A stretch of DNA of 64,000 nt from Diphasiastrum complanatum (GCA_029204225.1 CM055113.1:16435745-16499744); one strand, 5' to 3'; shown: positions 44,640-58,170, numbered from the stretch's first letter. Numbers and translations: made by a program. The notes: generated by a model from the letters alone, not told the origin.

Positions 44640-46379
44640 ATGTGGATAACACCAGCACCTCCAAGAGATCTGCCTCTGGATAGATCAGACCTACCAACTA
44701 CTTCAAGCCTGCCTTTGGATAGATCAGACTTGCCAACTACTTCAAGCCTGAAAAAAGAAGTAGGTTTTTCCTAAAAAAGCTGGATCTCGTAGGCCAGCTG
44801 CTTCCCTTCCTCCTAGAGTAATCCCTGCAAAGCGACCCCGGATCGTCCTAACCACTGAGTCAATGTCTTCGGGTTCTGATTCAGAAATAGAATTAGCTTT
44901 TCCTCCTCCTGTTACTCGTCAACCTCCTCATAAGATTTTTTCGTCGAAGGTGGAGAAAACCCAAGAGGAGCTTGACAAGATAATAGAAAAATCTGTAAAT
45001 ATTGTCTCAGCATCCGTTTTAAACCTTGTACATAACTTTTTTGTTAGAATCTCATATGATCCTCGGCAGATTTATTTTGATTGACATTATATGAATATGA
45101 ATCTTATTTAGCCAATAAAATTGATATGTTCGGCAACTATTTTGTCTTTTTTCTTCTAGATTCAAATATAAGCTATGGATTAGGTCCCAAATTTTGTACA
45201 GAGCTTAAAGATAAAACTTTAGATATTACATATACGATTGTAGAAACCGGCCAAAAATTTTTGCAGCACAATATCAATGTCAATTCTATAGGAAACATTT
45301 TTGTGGTTAGTCCATGGGGGCAATGAAGACAAAAGATGCCACTTTTAAAAGGGCTGTATATTTCATCGATTGTAGTCCAATGAAAAAAATTTATTTGTTT
45401 AGTTCAAGACTACTCTTGGAGGTCACCCTATATCAGAAGTTCTAGTACTAGATGTTTATATGCATTCAAAAATAAAAGTACAAGATATCAATCCTCATGA
45501 TCATCTGAAATGTAATTGTAAGTATATCAAAATGTATGCACTCTACTACAATCATAGGTGTTTTTTTATTGATGCTCTTCAGATTACGATTTAAATTATT
45601 CAACGTTTTTTTTCTTTCAGATTTATATCCATCAAACATAAGTGAATTGGAGCCAACACAATCACTTGCAAGAATATTGGATGTGATTCACTCTAATGTT
45701 GAAAAGCTGCAATACAGAGAGGAAGAACTCCAAAGGAACTTGCAGTTAGTGGTATATATTTTTATGAATCTTCATATATACCACAAACGGATGGAGGTTT
45801 CGGCAAGCCAATTCCATAATGGCCTACTCCTGACATTATTGTTTTTGAATCGTTTAGATGCAAGCTACTCATCGATGTTAGAAATGCCATGAAGATAAGT
45901 TTGGGTTCGAAAATTGTTCACCTAAGTTGATTTATCTCATTGCATATATTTGTTGATTTTTTCTCAAGTGCAAGTGTTTGAAAGACACCAACTTTATTTG
46001 TTTGCAAGGATTTATCAGATAAGACTTTGTCAGATGTCATGGATCAAGGCTGAGATAGTAAAACAAATAATGATATAGAATGCATGATAAAAAAAAAGTC
46101 GTCAATCATCTTCCGTTATCATATCGAAAAACAAATGCTCAATCTCACATTAAGCTATCAGAGATACAAAAAAACTGACGGTACATGGCTACCACTAGTC
46201 AAGACTTCAAACTAAATGGTCACACAAACCGAAAGGAAATAAGCATCATACACAATGAAGAATTGTTGACTATGGTTGAGGTGGAATAGCATTGGATGCT
46301 TGATTTTATCATAGCAGAGTTCATGCTATTACAAACCAATCTACCGACTTATTTCAGATTCATCATCAACAGAAGACTT
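44640..46379 (+). pseudogene. Family X gene, copy 2
   Basis: It starts MWITPAPPRDLPLDRSDLPT with a 39-bp tandem repeat (44670-44708 and 44709-44747) that duplicates LDRSDLPTTSS. A basic, NLS-like stretch (PAKRPRIV) and an acidic Ser-rich segment follow, then KVEKTQEELDKIIEKSVNIV, YEYESYLANKIDMFGNYF and the conserved ISEVLVLDVYMHSKIKV. Intron 45518-45620 is followed by DLYPSNISELEPTQSLARIL. The rest is full of stops but parallels copy 1 to a donor at 46380. This copy gives the fullest N-terminus of the family. Confidence 0.65.
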
Positions 46380-46739
46380 GTAAGTACTCTATGTTTATTG
46401 CCATTTCAAAATAGTAAAAACTAAAGGAAAATGACATAATCGCAATGGCACGCTAAGATTTGTCTTGTCACATATGCGAAAAAGACAGGAGCTGGTAACG
46501 TGCTGCAAAGACAACAATCACCATTGTGGAAAAACAATAGTTTCAAATAAAGTTCAGTAAAATCTGTGTATAGACAAGTCCTTCAATAAATGAAAGCCCA
46601 AGTTGGGCATCAGTACATGTATTTTGGGCTCTCAAATTCAGTAAAATGGAACTGCATTTGATATATAAATGTATATTTTCCTATCAATTCTATACATTTT
46701 CAATCTATATATGTTTTGTGCTATCTATATTTTTCTAGT

Positions 46740-47760
46740 CTTTATTTAGTATAATAACATCATCTGAAGTACCATCATCAATAGGAGTGGCTGCAGCCTT
46801 GTCCTCGCCAATATGCTCAGGATCATTTCTTGTCTAAATCTGTACATCTGGGCTGATGTGTATTCAGGAAGTGTAAACTGCAAGATACAATATTCACATA
46901 TTAGCTACAATTAGAAAATTTACAAAATAGAAAAAATAATCACCATTCCAAAACCAAAAATAAACAAAATAAATTACCCTTGAAATATGATGAACCACTC
47001 AAAAAATAACTTTGCATTATAGAAAGTGTACCACCCACAGCTGAATGAATCATTTTGCTAGGGTGACTGCAAAAAGTTCAGCACACAAGACATCAATGAA
47101 GGGAAACCAAACAATGAATAGAATACATTAGAATGTTGATTTCAAAATGTTGATGAGAAGCACATAGTTTACCTCCAGCAGACTGACGATTCACCATTCA
47201 ATTGTTTGGGGATTCTCTGCCGGAATATATTTACATATAATCGCAAAGATTTAGTCAATATCCTTATGCGTGTTCCTAGCCGAATTCATCTTTACACAAA
47301 AATGTTTAATTAAATTATCTAAAAATCTCCTTATAGAGATCGGGTTTAAACTCCAATGCTCACTGCAAAATAAAATAGAGAGTCCATTAGCTGCAATTTT
47401 GAGAAATATTTCCAATGATGAAGCTATAAACAACAAGAAGCATTTAAATTGTCTTACTTGGTATGATAAGGCACAAGCAAGTATTTTGTAACTGGTGTGC
47501 ATTCACTAAACATACACTATGACAAGGTGTTGTTGTCTCCTTAATTGCCTGAAAGAAAAAAATTGCTTAGCACCAAAATTTTTCTGCATGAATCCCTTGC
47601 AATGTCAAATTGCAAGAGTGTGACCCCAGACTCTAACACATGATCAGTGATAGAAGCCCGTCTGTTTTTCAGATCCAAGCAATCAATAATCCTATAATTT
47701 ATACTGAAATGAAGTTTCTCTAATCTAAAACAAAATGGAACTCCAATTCTATCTAACAAC
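46740..47760 (-). pseudogene. Family Z gene, copy 2: Ulp1/C48-like protease
   Basis: The upstream exon, from 47760, reads LKNRRASITDHVLESGV and SWCMFSECTPVTKYLLVPYH, as before the catalytic His in Ulp1 proteases. The His exon 47362-47173 reads EHWSLNPISIRRFLDNLIK. The Cys exon from 47066 reads SKMIHSAVGGTL, where copy 1 has QVDSVSCG. The catalytic Cys is therefore replaced by Val here and the Q and D are also gone. The acidic C-terminus (DPEHIGEDKAAATPIDDG) ends near 46745. Convergent with X copy 2, as copy 1 is with X copy 1. Confidence 0.6.
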
Positions 47761-48230
47761 ATCTAATATGTCACTCTCAAATTTAAGATACTCATTCGAA
47801 TCTATATATGTATAAAAATTTGTACGAAGAGGAGGAGGTTTTTCAAAACAAAACAAAGTACTTATCTGTTATTATATTATATACTCTGTACCATCAATCC
47901 ATTGATTTTGCTTTTTTTGTATGATTCAAAATTAGAGATGGCGCTCATATTTTCATTCCAATGTGACAATGGTGCTCATATTTGGAGATGGCGCTCATAT
48001 TTTCATTCTACTGGAAGGAATGTATATTCATACATTTTTCTTTTTTCTCTAATTCGAATTTGGGGATGGAGGTCATATTCTAGATCCAACGAGAAGATTG
48101 CCCTCTTCGTAGCCAATAGAGGGAATGTATTTTTGAATTTAGACAAGTTAGACTGTGAACGATTTAGAGTTGTTAACTGTGACTTTAGACACTATGGTTA
48201 GATCATTGGGAGTTGGGGAGGCCTCGGGAT
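47761..48230. repeat. Unassigned stretch with a 24-bp direct repeat
   Basis: GAGATGGCGCTCATATTTTC plus four more bases occurs at 47935-47958 and 47985-48008. Nothing else is assigned; the left part may be the 5' region of the protease gene. Confidence 0.6.
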
Positions 48231-48931
48231 TGTGAAAGTACTATACTTTAGGACCATAAACGGATCTACAAAAGATCCACCAGAGTGGTTGGATGCTTGT
48301 TTAATAATCTATCAAAAAACTAGACACAAAAAAGTTGATCTAGATTGGCAATTTGACAAACAACAAGCATTAACAATTAAAAGCATTGATCAACATTGAA
48401 ATCTGAGCCCACACGTGTGTACTACAGGCTGTAGTACTGCCTTCAAGCTGAGAAACAAGTAGAAATTGATTTGGTTGCATTTGGATCACAAAAACTTAAT
48501 GTACATAGTGAACTAGCTTGAGATTGCCAATGAGCTCCAAAAATTTTCTATCTCCTCACTTTGAGAGCTTGGAATACATAGCAAATTCGACTTCCTTCTT
48601 CAAGTTAGGTGGATTTCCAGCATGTAATAAGGAAGTTACTCACTCTTCTTGTCCTAAAATGAAACCCTAGTCTATTTCCTAGAGTTATGCTTGGTAGGTA
48701 GCTAGTTGGTCAAATTTTCACCTTAAACTTAGGTGTAGGTCCTATAAAATAGGGATGACCACCAAATAGACATGACCAACTCTCTTGATTTGACATAACC
48801 TACATTAGGAGTGGATTTCCATGTGGCATCTTGGCCTCGCATGTGTGGAATCCACTTATGTACAAAATTTACATTATACTACATAGTTTTTTATTCAAGC
48901 TAGATTTGCCAATTTTTGGCAATTCTTCACA
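48231..48931 (-). repeat. Solo LTR of the gag-only copia family
   Basis: It runs from TGTGAAAGTACTATAC at 48231 to GGCAATTCTTCACA at 48931. It is homologous to the LTRs at 56813 and 59914 and is the most complete copy (701 bp). No primer binding site or polypurine tract is next to it, so it is a solo LTR. No clear target duplication. Confidence 0.85.
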
Positions 48932-49003
48932 AGGAGTGGTGGGGGCAAGCAAATAACGATGATGGACATGTAATTTCTGATAATAAATTTCAGTGTTCTT
49001 CTA

Positions 49004-49361
49004 TCAGTTGGATAGTTTCGCCAACATCTCTGCATTTGATCTCGAGCGCCTATCTTTTATGTACCTGCATAAATTTAACACATAGCATGTTACATTTAGT
49101 ATAAAGATTATACGAGAAATTTTTGAAAGAAACTCTTTATAAAGAATAGAGTGTTTACAGTTACTTACGAGTTTACCATTGGAAATGAATCTGAAGTCTG
49201 ATGGTATATCATCTTGTAGGAGCAACAGTTCCTGCCTAATGTAATTTAGGCTCCAATCTTCTTCCACGTCACCACATCTCAAAAGTGTATCATTGTATAT
49301 TTTTTCGTTTAGAATGTCCACGTTGCATTCCAAATCTAGGTTAATAATTTGACTTAGAATA
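49004..49361 (-). pseudogene. Family X gene, copy 3, C-terminal exons
   Basis: Exon 49361-49169 reads RCGDVEEDWSLNYIRQELLL and DDIPSDFRFISNGKL. This matches copy 1 (VEVKKDWCLNHIRSKLGML) and copy 2. The donor GTAAGT is at the same position as in the other copies. Intron 49168-49065 is followed by a short last exon ending at 49004. The copy is inverted relative to copies 1 and 2, and is cut off from its front half by a copia insertion. Confidence 0.65.
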
Positions 49362-50035
49362 AGGTATTTTATGCTTTTGGCACGTGTGACATCCCACATC
49401 ATGGCCTCAAAGCCATTTAGAAGTGGAATTTATGCAAACTAGCTTGTGTAAATTTAACACTCCTCCTCACAACTGGTTTGAAGATAACATAGACTTGCTT
49501 ATCAACCCTAGGGATGATCTTAACTTCACAAATGCAGCTCTTTGAAGTGGTTTAGTGATGATGTCAGCAACACATTCACTACTTGCCACATGCTCCAAAG
49601 ATATTTTCTTAGATTGCATCTTTTCTCTCACAAAATGATGAGAGATCTCAATATGTTTTGACCTTGCATGTAAGATTGGATTGGTTGCAAGGTGTTGGGA
49701 TGAAATGTTGTCATTGTAGAGAGTTGATGTGGCCAAGTCTCTTATGTCATAGAACATGGTTGGATAGCTTGGCCTCCTCGGCTAGCATCACAACATTAGC
49801 ATCCACATAGGCATCTAGCTTGAACAATCTTCCAAACCTTATGCCTCTAGCAATGATCTTGCGACCCTTTTTATGTTACATGCATTTGTGGTGAACTCCA
49901 CAATAAAACTATTGCCAAAGCAATTGTCCTACACTAAGCAAATTCTTAGTGATACTAGGAATGTAAAGTACTCCATCAATCTTGATCTTCCTTGAAGATC
50001 CCAAGCATAAAGGTATTGGACAGTTCTACCTCTAT
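49362..50035 (-). pseudogene. Deleted copia element inside X copy 3
   Basis: A polypurine tract (rc of 49460-49470) precedes TGTTAAATTTAC, the start of a 100-bp LTR remnant at 49459-49362. Upstream is the RNase H end (RSKHIEISHHFVREKMQSKK, VADIITKPL, 49757-49467). This joins directly to a pre-integrase piece (KIDGVLYIPSITKNLLSVGQ near 49960, GRLFKLDAYVDANVVMLA near 49800). Integrase and RT are deleted. Confidence 0.75.
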
Positions 50036-50051
50036 ATTACAACTGTCCAAT
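50015..50051. repeat. 11-bp perfect inverted repeat
   Basis: ATTGGACAGTT (50015-50025) and AACTGTCCAAT (50041-50051) with a 15-base loop, at the junction between the copia relic and X copy 3. Confidence 0.85.
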
Positions 50052-50520
50052 ATTAGTGTGTACTATATCTAACAGACCTGCAAGAGATCCACTTGGCTCC
50101 CATTAGATGGATATAAATCTGCAAGAGAAAAATGATCAGATTGGCAAGTTTAGTAATAGATGATAATGAATGACAAAAATCAAAGTATTGTAATATATCA
50201 ATACTCACTGTTGTTTTTTTTGTGATCCTGACAGTTGAATCCTTGCACATTTATCTCTGAATGCATATATACATGTTGGACTAAAATTTCGATAATAGAT
50301 TTTTCTCCTGATGATGTTCTGAAATCCAAAATTCTGGCCTTCCAATAAGATCAAAATGATAGTTTTGTCTCTTTGCTTTTTTAAAATGTTCCTTTTAATG
50401 ATGGATGCATCAGAGCCCAAGAGTTTTTTGAATGTTTTCTTATCCATTGTCATCTTTCTCATTGAAGAGAAGCACAAAGTCGATTGAGGAGCACAACTTC
50501 CTTGACGGCGCCATTTGTTA
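50040..50520 (-). pseudogene. Family X gene, copy 3, middle exons
   Basis: The upstream exon, ending at 50209, reads MDKKTFKKLLGSDASIIKRN and then, in a shifted frame, KARILDFRTSSGEKSIIEIL and VQHVYMHSEINVQ, the best match to copy 1. Donor GTGAGT, intron 50208-50119 (90 bases), then the exon starting DLYPSN from 50118. The intron position equals that of copies 1 and 2 (83 and 103 bases). Confidence 0.65.
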
Positions 50521-51199
50521 TGTGCAGGCAAAAATTTGAAACACTGAACTTTGAATCTAAAGATATGTGTAGACAAAAAGCCATGAATCTAAAAATATGT
50601 GTAGGCAAAAATTTGAAACACTAAACTATTTGGCACTATGTGTTAACTCTAGTTAACGTTGTAAACCATGATTTGACAAGTCATATTTATTTTCAATATT
50701 TTTTTGGCCTCTTCGAGCAGTGATGAGTTGGAAGGGCAAGCCTCAACATCCAATAGCATTTCCACATGCTGCCCGACGAAACAGTTAAGTTTTTATTCTA
50801 TTTATATTTGAGAAATGCTATGTTACGTAGAAGCTTGATATCAAGCTTTATATTGGTCCACATGGCTACAAAAATAAGAAATAATAATAAAAAGACATCT
50901 TTTTCAAAGGCCCTCGTCGGGCTCTAAGTTTCTCTAATACTTCAAAAACCGAGATTGAGGTCATCTCTTATCAATTGGATTAAAATAACAAGTTTTTGTG
51001 TTTCCTTCTTTTTCATGATACTCAATTTGTGGAGTCAATCACAAAGAATAGTTTTCAATCATTCAATAGGAAGGTAGCTCAACTCATCAAACAAGTAATT
51101 TCACCCATAAGATACCCTAAAAGTAAATATTTTCGAATGATATTGATCATTTGGGACTTGCACTACCAAGTAGACTACACAGTTTGGTACTTGCATTGT
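50521..51199. other. No gene recognised
   Basis: Contains a short duplicated block (GGCAAAAATTTGAAACACT near 50530 and 50603). Otherwise AT-rich. Confidence 0.4.
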
Positions 51200-51670
51200 C
51201 ACACATATTGTTTGTTGGATTTACACAAGAAGGGTTAAATGGTTGTAAAAGATTCACATGATACAACGGCTCATGGTATGGCATCCAAGCCTTTATTGTG
51301 ATATTACTAATGAGCATGATGTGAAATTCTTTTATAGTTGTAACACCAAAATTTCTCATCAAGAGCAAGAATTAGTGTAAAACTTAAAACACATGTTTAA
51401 TTACGCTTTTTCTAAACAGCTTCCATATGGTTTATCACACATATTGTTTGTTGGATTTACTCAAGAAGGTTAAATGGTTGTAAAAGATTCACATGATACA
51501 ACGGCTCATGGTATGGCATCCAAGCCTTTATTGTGATATTGCTAATGAGCATGATGTGAAATTCTTTTATAGCTGTAACACCAAAATTTCTCATCAAGAG
51601 CAAGAATTAGTGTAAAATTTAAAACACGGATTTAATTACGCTTTTTCTAAACAACTTCCATATGGTTTAT
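51200..51670. repeat. 236-bp near-perfect tandem duplication
   Basis: Units 51200-51435 and 51436-51670, both from CACACATATTG to CTTCCATATGGTTTAT, with only a few differences. It sits at the start of a gypsy RT relic and seems to repeat its first part. Confidence 0.9.
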
Positions 51671-53480
51671 CCATGGACCGTACAATAGACTTGGTACCCA
51701 ATAGCCATCCCATTCTCCAACAAGCATATCAGTTTAGTCAGAGGAAGAGGGATAAGTGGCCATGCAATTGAGGGGTACCTTAGAATGGGACATACTATGC
51801 CAAGTAAATTACCTTGGGAAACATCCGTTCTTATCAAAGATAAGGAAAATGGGGGATTTTGTTGTGTGTGGATTACAAAGGCCTAAATAAAGTTACCATT
51901 AAAAATGAATACCCCCTTTTTAGAATGGATAATCTCATAGATCAGTTAAGTGGAGAGCAATTCTTCATGAAATTGGATCTTTGAACAAAATATCATCGTG
52001 GATGGATACATCCAGATGATGTGTCCAAGATTGGTTATAATACACGATTTGGCCATTACAAGTTGTCTTACCTCTTGATTTTGGCTATTTTCCAAGAAAT
52101 GATGAACGATCTCTTTCGTCCTTTTTGGGAAGATTTATCAACAATCCACGTGTCAAAAAAATTGCTAAAATGGTTCTTGAGACTGAGGCCTATTGCGAAA
52201 AATGAGTCCCAGTTGTGAAACTTGTCAAATATGACTGATGGAGAGCCATTATGTGGAACTGACACATGAATCTTTGGACAACTCTGCTAGATATATCAGA
52301 CTTGAATGCTAAAACAGCGTGCATAGCATCTCCGTACTGTCTTAAAAAATTTAAGACAAGAAAAGCTTTCTACTAAAGAATCTAATTGCGAATTTTTTAG
52401 AAAAGAACTATTTTACCTTGGTCATAAAATTACCACCGATGGGATCGATATTGACAAGGAAAAGACGGTAGTTGAATGGCCTATTTTTTAAACCATGCAA
52501 AAACTCAAGTGATTTTTGGGATTTACAATCTTCTTTCAAAAGTTTGTTGAGAAATATTCAAAGATTCAACACCCCACTTAATCAAGTATTGAAAGGGGAT
52601 GAAAAGCTGGAAAGGTAGGCCCAATCCTCCAATAAAATGGAACAAGAAATTAGATGAGAGTTTTCTTAATCTCAAGCTTCTAAATATCTCAACTCCTATT
52701 TTGAGAACAGCAGCTCCAAATATCACTTTCATCATCAACACCAACACAAGTGATACGACTATTGTGGTGATCCATGTTCTGAAGTCATGGAGACATTACG
52801 CGTATGTTAATAAATTTACGTGAATACGGATCATCAACCTTTGAAATACTTTTGTAATCAAAGTGATCTGAGAGGTCATAAAGATCGATGGGCAGAACTC
52901 ATACAAGAATCTGACTTTGAAGTGCGTTATACTAAAGGAATCACTAATCGAGTGGGGGGTTGCATTTCATTGAATCAGTGAAGTGGACAAATTCTCCTTC
53001 ACCAAAATTAGCACAAATTTATTTTCCTTGAGGGGTCTTTTTGAAAAAGACCTACATTTTGGACCAATTTGCTGGAGAAGTTATGCAGATTCACCAAGTG
53101 AGATTGAGATACAAGGTGGTCAATCCAGGGGAAAGGTTAGATGAGGCATTGATGACTTTTCTGTCTGCAATGGATTTTTGTTCATGAAAGGAAGATATAC
53201 GTGCCCAATATAGATGCAATTAAAAAGAAAATTCTTTACAAATGTCATGACTCAGCTTGTGCGGGGCATCCAAACATACATCATCATATACGTTAGATTT
53301 AGTACATAGGAATTTTTATTAGCCAAAACTCAAATCCTTTGTAAAATCTTATGCGATTGTGTCCAATGTCAAGTTAATAAGATGAAACGTCCTAAAATAG
53401 GTGATCTCTTGCATCCATTGAATATTCCAGATAAAAAATGGGACAATATTTCAATGGACTTCGTGGTTGGGTTATGAAGA
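51671..53480 (+). pseudogene. Ty3/gypsy pol relic
   Basis: The order is RT ([20 protein letters not shown] near 51870, FFMKLDL, NTRFGHYKLSYL), RT connection (FFRKELFYLGHKITTDGIDI near 52400, FLGFTIFFQKFV), RNase H around 52790 (VLKSWRHYAYVNKFT), then a zinc-finger segment (CHDSACAGHPN near 53250). It ends before an integrase core. Stops and frameshifts throughout. It differs from the gypsy copies at the left of the window. Confidence 0.75.
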
Positions 53481-53524
53481 ACAAATAATCAAAATAATGA
53501 TCCTTAAGCTTATTGACAAGTTTC

Positions 53525-53822
53525 AACGAAGTGTAACCAAAGGTTTAAACAAAAAGCAGTACACTTCAAAGGAAACCTCGTTAATGAAAGTTAAGCATCA
53601 ACGAGTAATAAATTCATGATCTTCATACCCGTTAGTAGCAACAACCATATTGAGGGGATGAGAAGACTGTTCACACGATTTTGCCATTGTTAACATTAAG
53701 AGTGTTGTACAAAGTTTGATCAAAAGAACTCAAGACAGTTCATTCATTGTGATCTTAGTGACAAAAACAAACAAGTAAATCGAGAGCATTTCTTAATTAG
53801 ATGTGTGTGTGAGTGTGTGTGT
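53525..53822. repeat. Dispersed repeat block B, copy 1
   Basis: Same orientation as 63595-63905. Shared blocks include ACCAAAGGTTTAAACAAAAA, AGTAGCAACAACCATATTGA and GTTGTACAAAGTTTGATCAA. Ends in a TG microsatellite. Confidence 0.85.
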
Positions 53823-53852
53823 GTTATCCCGCCAACCGTCCCACAAAACAAG

Positions 53853-53894
53853 ATAACCACACTAGGCGATGCAACAGGTACCTAGTGTGGTTAT
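53853..53894. repeat. 14-bp perfect inverted repeat
   Basis: ATAACCACACTAGG (53853-53866) and CCTAGTGTGGTTAT (53881-53894) with a 14-base loop. It lies in the 53823-54236 gap between repeat blocks B and A, which otherwise holds nothing recognised. Confidence 0.85.
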
Positions 53895-54236
53895 ACCTGC
53901 TGCACACCTGAAACAACATAGGATGCTGAAATAAGAACCACGTGAAGGCAATCATCTCAGGGGATAAGTTTCAAATATAAGTCTCCCTATGGAAGATTTT
54001 TTTGATGACAAGTATTCCCATTCAGGAATGTCTACAGATACTTGCATTTTCTCAAGACCAAATATCAAGTATATCTTGAGAATTTTTAAGATAAACAATC
54101 AAGATATGAAAATAGTTTATCCAAGCCTATTTTCGAACTAGTCTACAATACTTGCCAAATTTCACACAAGTCTAGAAGTAACATAACTGCATGGAAAAGT
54201 CTTATAATCATAATGTAAGCAAGCCGTATGGTTATA

Positions 54237-54905
54237 AAACCAAGTAATTTCTAATATAAATGGTATGATGGGTTTAGTTATATGACTTGGATTAGACCTG
54301 TTTGTTAGAGTCTATATATACTTATTTGTGGACGGCAATGCCTTGACAATTTGAAATTGACAGTGCAATAAATATTTCTCTAACTTGTTACTTAGGTTAA
54401 GGGATGGTGTTTTGATAAGCATTTTGAAAAGGGTAATGGCAGATAGTTTTTAACTGTACTTTAAAAGTAGTCTGCACGTAATTGTCTACTTTAGTTGTAC
54501 TTTTGTAATTGTTGAGTTTCAAGCACTGATTATACATTGTTAACCTTATAATTTTGTAACTTTGAGTAGAGCTAAAATAATGTTCGAATTTTTACTCATA
54601 ATATGGACAAAATTAGAGTCACCTAACTTGGCAATGACTACTTGTTGCGACATGGATAACAACTGAAAATATGTGTAGACACATGTAGTTCCACAATAAT
54701 GTCTGTGTTCGAACACGGTTGTTGTTGTGGATGGATGCAGGTGAGCATATTCTCCTCAACTCGGAGCTTTTGCTGGTTGTTAGGTTTGGTCAATATGATA
54801 TGTTTGACTGTGATGACTTAATACGAATTTGATTTACTTTAAGATTCGTATGTTTGGTATTGTGGTGATAATGTGCAGTTTTGTTTAGATTTGTTAGGTT
54901 CAATA
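54237..54905. repeat. Dispersed repeat block A, copy 1
   Basis: Inverted relative to 62996-63590. Shared blocks include TTCTAATATAAATGG, TTGTGGACGGCAATGCC and GTTGTTGTGGATGGATGCAG. It continues into the left part of the second copy (TTAGATTTGTTAGGTTC). Confidence 0.85.
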
Positions 54906-56480
<1,575 letters not shown>

Positions 56481-56551
56481 TTGATTCTCTTTGATCCCAC
56501 AAAGCATCATTTCCACATCTTGATGATGAAATGTCATTCATGCTCATCCTC

Positions 56552-56812
56552 TACATGCATCCAGAAGAGTGTATTCTTAATAGCGACCAAAAGATTCATG
56601 TTGATTCTCTACATGCATTTGGAACATCATATCCTTAATAGCGAGTCATAGCAGCCAAGGGATTCAAGCTCTGCATATGAAAAAGCGATTTTTTAATGGA
56701 GGTCAAAAGTGTGGAAGAGTGACCAAGGGGATTCATTGCTTCTCCATATGCATATGAAAAAGCGATTTTTTAATAGAGGTCAAAAGTGTGGAAGAGTGAC
56801 CAAGGGGATTCA
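56552..56812. repeat. Degenerate tandem array of about 70-bp units
   Basis: Units share ATATGCAT, GAAAAAGCGATTTTTTAAT or AGCGTATTCTTAATAGCGA, and ACCAAGGGGATTCA. The two last units, from about 56678 and 56748, are nearly identical. The array resumes at 60533-60600 (CATTGCTTTTCCATATGCGT) beyond a copia insertion. Confidence 0.75.
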
Positions 56813-57419
56813 TGCGAAAGTACTGTACTTTAGGACCATAAATGGATTACAAAAGATCCACAAGAGTGATTGGATGCTTGCTTAACAATTTATCAAAAAA
56901 CTAGACACAAAAAAGTTGATCTAGATTGGCAATTGGACAAACAACAAGCATTAACAATCAAAAGCATTGATCAACATTGAAATCCGAGCCCACACGTGTG
57001 TACTACAGGCTGTAGTATGGCCTTCAACCTGAGAAACAAGTAGAAATTGATTTGGGTTCATTTGGATCACAAAAACTCAATGTACATAGTGAACTAGCTT
57101 GAGATTGCCAATGAGCTCCAAAAATTTTCTATCTTTTCACTATGGAGAGAGGGAATACATAGCAAATTCGACTTCCTTCTTCAAGTTAGGTGGATTTCCA
57201 ACATGTAATAAGGAAGTTAACTCAGTCTCCTTGACCTAAAAGGAAACCCTAGTCTATTTCCTAGAGTCATGCTTGGTAGATAGCTAGTTGGTCAAATTTT
57301 CACCTTAAATTTAGGTGTAGGTCCTATAAAGTAGGGATGACCACCAAATAGACATGACCAACTCTATTGACTTGACCTAACCTACATTAGGATGGGTTTT
57401 ACATGTGGCATCATGGCCC
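56813..57419 (-). repeat. 3' LTR of gag-only copia (U3-truncated)
   Basis: Homologous to 59914-60532 and 48231-48931. It lacks about the last 115 bases present in those copies, up to TTCTTCACA. The deletion joins it to the internal region near 57419. Confidence 0.85.
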
Positions 57420-57500
57420 CATGACTCTATTCAAACTATTACAAAAATAGTTATCCAATGAAATTGCTTTATCAACAACAAATGTAGATTTCAAAGCAAC

Positions 57501-58163
57501 CTATTTCATTATCTTGTCATACAAAGTAATAAATACCATGAATCTTAAAGGTAAGAAACAAGTCACCTCATGTCCACTACTGCTTTCCAAAAAGTATTCA
57601 AAGATAGTAGACTCTCCAATGCTCACCACCCTTGCAAGATGCACACTTGAATGGACAATTTGCATGCAATTTGATGACTCGGCCATTGTCATTGAGGACT
57701 CCCTTGGAAATCTCATGCTTTGAAGCTGATCCTCAAGATATTCCTCCTTTTGATGCTTCTCCTCAATGCAAGCAAGATCACACTTTGCCAAGATCTCCTC
57801 TTGAGTGATCTCCTCCTTTGCCAAGCACATTCTTTCAAAAGCAACACTAGCTTCCAACTTAAACAATCTTCCATGTTGAAATCCTTTGCAATGCAAACAT
57901 CATTCTTCAAGAATGAAGCAAACACCATGCTTAAAGTGGACATCCAAACCACTTTCTAAGAGTAGACCAACACTAAGCATATTCTTGGTGATTGATGGTA
58001 CATAAAGGACATTTTCTAGATCCATGCATTTTGAGGATTCTAGACACAAAGAGATGGTGCCAACACCATCTATCCTACACTCTTCATCATTTGCAGTAAA
58101 GACAAACTTTTTAGCAGCATTGAAAGAGTGTAAGGTTGAGAAAAAGTCCTTTCGCCAAGACAT
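57501..58163 (-). pseudogene. Copia protease to pre-integrase, then an unassigned frame
   Basis: From about 58185 the minus strand reads WWIDSGASSHMSW, the protease active site, in a frame different from gag. It continues with SKCMDLENVLYVPSITKNML and DVHFKHGVCFILEE to a stop at 57900. A second frame (57896-57501, 131 residues) starts with GFQHGRLFKLEASVAFE, which still fits pre-integrase. It then becomes a Glu-rich sequence that is not integrase (KEEITQEEILAKCDLACIEE). The origin of that part is unknown. Confidence 0.65.
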
Positions 58164-58170
58164 GTGGGAG

